This document shows, piece after piece, positions 59,601-64,000 of a stretch of DNA of 64,000 nt; position 1 is the first letter of the stretch, and every line of letters starts with the position of its first letter. The position numbers were made by a program, and so were the translations under genes. The notes beneath the pieces were generated by a model that was not told the DNA's origin, did not search any database, and saw nothing but the letters and a program-made list of their open reading frames with translations. This DNA is from Gavia stellata (Eukaryota; Chordata; Aves; Gaviiformes; Gaviidae). The stretch is taken from positions 4,460,001 through 4,524,000 of the forward strand of contig NC_082617.1 of assembly GCF_030936135.1 (NCBI RefSeq). Reading direction: 5' to 3'.

Positions 59601-62600
59601 ACACCATAAATCAAGCCCTGGGTATTACCCAAGTGCTCCCTGCGGAGGGCTGTTGGGTCAGAACGACCACCTTTTCAAATACTGGAAATGAAATCTTCCT
59701 AAATGCTGACCAACCTCATCCCTGCCAGAAACAGTAATTTATTGCCTTATTAAAGGGCGGGAATTGGGAGAGGACAGCAGGGGAGTGAGCGAGGGGGGGA
59801 GTCACTCTCATGACTGCCTGTGGCCAGACCCCGAGCTCTCAGCCCCCAAAGGGATGAAGCAACCCCCTTCCCCCTCACCTCACAGCCCGGACTGGGGGTG
59901 CCCCCACCTTGGCGTAGGCCAGCGGTGCCCTCCCACCTGCCACGTGCCCACCACAGGGGCAGTTGTTTGAAGTCAGCGCCAGCCGGGGACTGATTCTGGT
60001 CTCCACTTAAGTGACGGATTTCAGAGGTCACAGCCGCAGCCATAAATGATGAAGAGGGGGATTTAAAAATAGTGACGGCTCTATTCGGTTGCTTCCCTCT
60101 GCGGTACCTCGTGGCATGGTGGGGGAGAGGAAAGGGGAAGGGGACGGGTGCCTGCTGCCGGGGCACTTTCCAAGAGCTCGTGCATGAACCAGTGCAAGGG
60201 AGTGCAGTGCAGTGATTGCGCAGGGGACAGGGCACCGAGGACCCTGGTTGCCAGCCCCAGCTCTGCAAAGACGTGCCCAAGAGCAGGAGACATTGTTACC
60301 TCCTGCTCTGCCCAGCGCTGGGTGTGCTCCTGGAGGGACATTTGTCCCCCAGCTGCACAGGGGACAGCGATCATGTACCTTGATGGCTGGTGCGGGATGA
60401 AAACATAGCCAGAGCCAGCAAAACCCTGCCCTATCTCACCTAGGAGGAAGGTGCTAAAGGAGAATGAACCAGCATGAAGAAGCAAAGAAGAAATGATACC
60501 TGGGCTGGAGGGAAGAATGAGCTTCCCAGGACTGCTGCAGGGTGGCTGCCTGGCTGCTGTGTTCCCATATGGGGTGATTTTGTCATAAATTCAGATTTTT
60601 CCACTCTACTGAGAACTGACCTGGGTCTGTCAGACCCTTGTCTGAGAGGACAATGAGTCCGGGACTCGGTGGCCTCTTATCACAGCCTCCCATCAGTACA
60701 TTGCATTCCCCCTCGGTACCAGAAGGCAGCTGCTCTGGAGATGCACTTCGTCTCCTGCGGCTGGCCCGGCTGCCTGCCTGGGCGACTCGCTCGAGCAAAG
60801 GAGAGGCTGCGAGCCCTGGGCTGGTGTCGCATCCTGACCCCCTCACTGCTGGTAGCCACGAGCAGGGGCACGGAAGGAAGATTTTAACCTCATTATTTGT
60901 CTCGCCTCCTCCTAAAAGCCAGACCCTGTTTGCAGTGGCCAAAAGAATTGTCCCAAAAATACAGTATGAGAAAATAATAGAGAAACCTCCCCGTCGCTAT
61001 GTCAGGAAGCACTCTGGCTGCTCAGATCCAAAGGTCTGAATGCACAGTAGCATTAAACCTTCACTGGTTTAGACAGATTCTTCTGTTTTGTTGGAACAAA
61101 TTAACTCTGTGAGATTCGCTTGGTGTCTGTAAGAGGAATGGGGGGAGCAGGAAAGGGGTGGTTGCTGCTAAAGGAGACTAGCAGGATGAGGCAAGCCAGG
61201 TGCCAAGATGCTGCTGACCACAGAAAGTCCTGGTTTAGGGCCACCTATGAGCTAAGTTTTTAATGTCTCCTTAATGTAAACCGTCTGGTTGGGACATCTG
61301 GCTGTCAGTGTGTCTTCTCGCAAGCAGCTGTTTGCAGTAACCTGTGGCTTTAATGGAAACTGGGCTCACGAGGACTCCAGTGTGATGTATTTATTACACG
61401 GAGGCAATCAACTTCCCTCTTGTCGCTCAGTTTTATGAGCGAACATTTACTGTGAAGCTGAGGCTCATCTGATAAACATTTCAAGGTATGAAAATGAATG
61501 TCCCCCTGGGAAGGAGAACAGTCCGTCAATTAAAATCGTGTTACGAGATGGCCTCCCTTGGCAAAGCCTCACTCGCCTCCCGCTACGTCAGTGCCTGTGT
61601 TTCTGTCCAAGCTCCCCGAGAAGCAAGGCTGGACGGCAGAGCTTCGCTCTTGTCAAGAGCCTGGCACTGGCTGCTGCGGCATTTATAAATGCTTCTCCTT
61701 GGCTGTAAGTCACATATTTCTCAAGTACAGAACAGGGGCATACAAGCACATACGGGCTCATCTGGCCTGGTGAGGAAGGCAGACAGCAGCCGAATCGACC
61801 ACTGACTCCAGATGTAGCTTCGTATAGGGTCAGGCAATATGGGCAATTTAAATATCACCTTGCAAATCTCATGGCTTGATGTAGGCGTCAGGCTAGATAG
61901 AATCCTTCAATAAGTGTGTTGGATCTCAAATAACAGAGGAAATAAGGATGTGTAAGAAGAGGCTGATGGTTCCCAGGGATTTATAGAGAGAGGAGCAATT
62001 GAAAAGGACAAACAAATCTGCAGCGTCATCGAAGAAGGAGGAAGGCAGTGGGAAGGATGAGGGTGGCTCCACGCCAGAGGCTAATGAACCAAGGAAACTA
62101 TGACCAAGGTCATCTCTGGAGGAGGGTGAGCCCCAGGCCAGCTTGGATTTATGTCCAGGAGGGGTGTAAACTGTTGTGAGGAGCGGTCATCCTGGTATTA
62201 TGGACAGATCCTCAGCGGTGTCCAACAAGCAGATAGGAGCAGGGGGGAGAGAAGGAAGATCTTTTCCAGTTATTCACGGACTGCAAGACCCTGTTCCTCC
62301 ACCTTCCTCTGCTTCAGCTTCTCAGAGAACAACACGTTAGATGAGGACGCTGGATGAACCGCGTCTCTAAAAGCTTCAAAGCAGGCCAAGGCTATTTGAA
62401 TCCTGTAAGAGATCTCAAGATGTCCAGAGGGATACGGCGACTTCTGAGCATTTCTAGCTGAGCGTTTCCCAAGGGGCTGGGTGGCAGTCTGGCCTTTGCC
62501 GGGACACTGCCAGGACACTGCCAGCCCCTGGATGCAATGTAGTCCATGGACCTGTTATTCCTGAGCTGTGAACTCTTAGAGTCTTACCACCCCTTTCACT

Positions 62601-63298
62601 GTACACTGGGGGTTTGCAGATGCGGTCCCCCTGGCAAGGTTGCTCTTTATACTCCCAGCAACAATCCTCTCCCAGCTCCCCTCAGAGCATCAAATGTATA
62701 ATAAGAGAAAATATTTCTAGCATAAAGCTGTATATAGGTAACAGATGAGGTGCTGTGCGCTCGCTGGCATCCTTCACTATGTCCCAGGCCTAATTTACAC
62801 CCTCTGCCCCTCACCCCCCCAGCTCTTCCAGCACACTCAGCTCATCTGCAATATCACCCGCCTCATTCAGGCTGCTTGCTGTCCCCCAAGCATTCATCCA
62901 AAGACCACCCAGCTTCTAGACGTCCCATAAACATTTCTGCAAAGACTGACTGGGACCTGGCAGTCCCAGGGGATGGCAGGACAGCTTGGTGAACACCAGA
63001 AGGGAACTTCTCTCGGCTAGGAGGAGAAGGCAATGAGGGTCACTTCCACAGTGGCCAAGCAGAGGGGTGCTCCAGGCCGTGGGGCAGGGGAGGGCACAGG
63101 GAAGGGACAGGTACCTGGGCCCCAGCTCGTCCTCACTGCGCCAGACGAAGTCTCCAAACTTCTCGTAATGGGAGTTGTAGTGATGCTGGACTCGGAAGAG
63201 CATGGAAGCGGAGACCTCCATCAGCGTGTTATAGGCTGTCTGCTGCTCCTTCCCACTGGTGTAGCCGTTGTAGAGGTTGTAGATTTTGTCAGCTATCT
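56434..63298 (-). CDS. ASTN2: ASTN2 (astrotactin-2), last two coding exons
   Basis: Join, on the minus strand, of 63298-63115 and 56671-56434: two bases closing a Glu codon, then 139 residues, then TGA. The protein runs from [19 protein letters not shown] through [18 protein letters not shown] to the terminus NTYGESKGR. Known: astrotactins are two-pass neuronal membrane proteins with EGF-like, MACPF, fibronectin-III and C-terminal annexin-like domains. ASTN2 controls surface levels and endocytic traffic of ASTN1 and synaptic proteins in neurons. This segment is the end of the ectodomain and falls in the annexin-like domain. Inferred: ASTN2 rather than ASTN1, because its neighbour is PAPPA (ASTN1 neighbours PAPPA2). 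The protein is truncated only by the window edge. Confidence 0.95.
58190..58345 (-). mobile_element. Old, diverged CR1/L3-type LINE relic
   Basis: The plus strand has ctggaagggaccaaaaggca, then gcctaacctgttcttagagc, then caccaaattgtttcttgac. These match in order the reversed 3' part of older CR1/L3 elements (ggaagggacc, aacctgttcttaaaaacc, ggcaatttgttccagtgc), with many changes and gaps. Boundaries are approximate. Confidence 0.5.
59494..59545. repeat. GA-rich simple sequence
   Basis: Imperfect gagaaagagagacagag units on the plus strand. Pure low complexity. Confidence 0.6.
63115..63298 (-). CDS. ASTN2: ASTN2 penultimate coding exon
   Basis: On the minus strand the exon follows gatcctttccag. 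Its first two bases (AG) complete a Glu codon, and it then encodes 60 residues, [19 protein letters not shown] and on through [20 protein letters not shown]. It ends with two bases of Arg before gtacct. The Tyr/His-rich [13 protein letters not shown] block is a hallmark of astrotactin C-termini. The phase-2 end fits exactly to the phase of the terminal exon. Confidence 0.95.
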
Positions 63299-64000
63299 CT
63301 GGAAAGGATCAGGGGGACGGGATTAATGAACAGCCAGAAGGTGCTAACACAGGCGGAGGAGGCGCAAAGCCCTTGGCAGGGCTGGCAGGAGGGGAGGGCA
63401 TCTGGGATGGCTGCCAGTCCCTTGGGGCTGCCTGCAGCAGGGTTTAGTGACCTGGGGAGCACTTAGCAATTCCTCAGGCTAATCCTGCAGCGAGTGCCCT
63501 GCATGAGTGGAGCAGCCCCAAAGACTCCAGCAATACTCCATGAAAGAATGGGAAAGGAGAGAAGGAGGGCTGCCAGCACAGGGAGATGCAGCCTTATCCT
63601 CCCAGGTAGGGCAGGCAAGCTCTTCCCAAATTCACCAAAACAAAAGCAATTGCACGGCTATGATGCTAAAGGGTAGGAAGAATATGACACTGTTGAGAAC
63701 AAGATGGTACTTGAGCCAGAAAAACAGCACATCGTCATTGTGGGTATCCACTAGAGCAACTCAGATGTATAAAACAAGAGGGTGCACTCTCTGCTGTAGA
63801 AAAGGATCTCTGTTTGGAAGGGAAAAATGCACAAAATCCCATGTCCTTCCTTTTCTTTAGTCTCCCATTCGCTCATTTTTCCTGGGAATGCTTAGCAATA
63901 ATATGAAACAAAGCATTAATGAAAACTTTCTTTGGTGTCCTTTTCAAAATAGAAAGCAAACAAGAAAGAAAACAGGTAACCTGCCTTTCATTTAGATGAA
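63299..64000 (-). other. ASTN2: ASTN2 intron (partial, cut by the window edge)
   Basis: The 3' end of the next upstream intron, read on the minus strand, with a usable acceptor (gatcctttccag). No further exon, repeat or RNA is recognised in these 700 bases. Confidence 0.8.

Larger units (their letters stand above)
56672..63114 (-). other. ASTN2: ASTN2 last intron, 6.4 kb
   Basis: Phase-2 intron. On the minus strand the donor is AG|gtacct at 63114 and the acceptor ends at 56672. It contains an old CR1 relic at about 58190-58345, GA-rich simple sequence at 59494-59545 and a 7-bp inverted repeat at 61423-61442 (TCGCTCA / TGAGCGA). No exon or RNA gene is recognised. Open frames at 58735-59220 (+) and 59750-60280 (-) have no recognisable domain. 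Confidence 0.85.

Noticed and set aside
58735..60280. Open frames of 161 (+) and 176 (-) codons in the ASTN2 intron
   Set aside because: Composition is Pro/Ser/Arg-rich with no domain, splice-site context or start context. They are consistent with chance frames in GC-rich intron DNA.
1..64000. CRISPR arrays, operons, prokaryotic mobile elements, tRNA or rRNA genes, endogenous retrovirus LTRs
   Set aside because: Looked for on both strands and not seen. The sequence is ordinary vertebrate genic and intergenic DNA.

Overview
The window is nuclear DNA from a vertebrate, most likely a bird. It has GT-AG introns of 0.6-12 kb between small exons, and 5'-truncated CR1 LINE fragments of the avian type (50703-50993, 53829-54162, and an older one near 58190). 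It has no Alu- or L1-like repeats and no prokaryotic gene organisation. The CR1 3' ends resemble neoavian rather than chicken-typical copies, but I cannot name a species.

Two genes lie tail to tail. Positions 1-46255 (plus strand) hold the 3' part of PAPPA (pappalysin-1, pregnancy-associated plasma protein A). Nine coding exons between 601 and 40173 join in one open frame of 423 residues. They encode five six-cysteine Sushi/CCP modules (SCR1-5), the third Lin12-Notch repeat (LNR3) and the short C-terminal tail. About 6 kb of AU-rich 3' UTR with several AATAAA signals follows. Positions from about 55760 to the window end (minus strand) hold the 3' end of ASTN2 (astrotactin-2): the terminal exon (stop at 56434), a 6.4-kb intron, and the penultimate exon at 63115-63298. 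All exon junctions in both genes keep the reading frame.

The 9.5 kb between the two 3' ends contains no gene that I recognise. It contains two CR1 copies in head-to-head orientation, a perfect 12-bp hairpin at 48272-48332, an AT-rich possibly ancient element at 48680-48860, and a strong G-run tract at 52632-52671. The introns contain MIR-like SINE relics, candidate transcription-factor clusters (GATA, AP-1/CRE) and two small CpG-dense patches.

PAPPA is a secreted metalloproteinase that cleaves IGF-binding proteins. The exons here encode the part that, in the mammalian protein, attaches it to cell-surface glycosaminoglycans (SCR3-4) and sets IGFBP-4 specificity (LNR3). ASTN2 is a neuronal membrane protein. 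The two genes are neighbours but have unrelated functions. The pairing mirrors PAPPA2-ASTN1 and is a product of ancient duplication. I found no convincing new biological system. The most interesting items are non-coding structures and bird-specific details of the two proteins.
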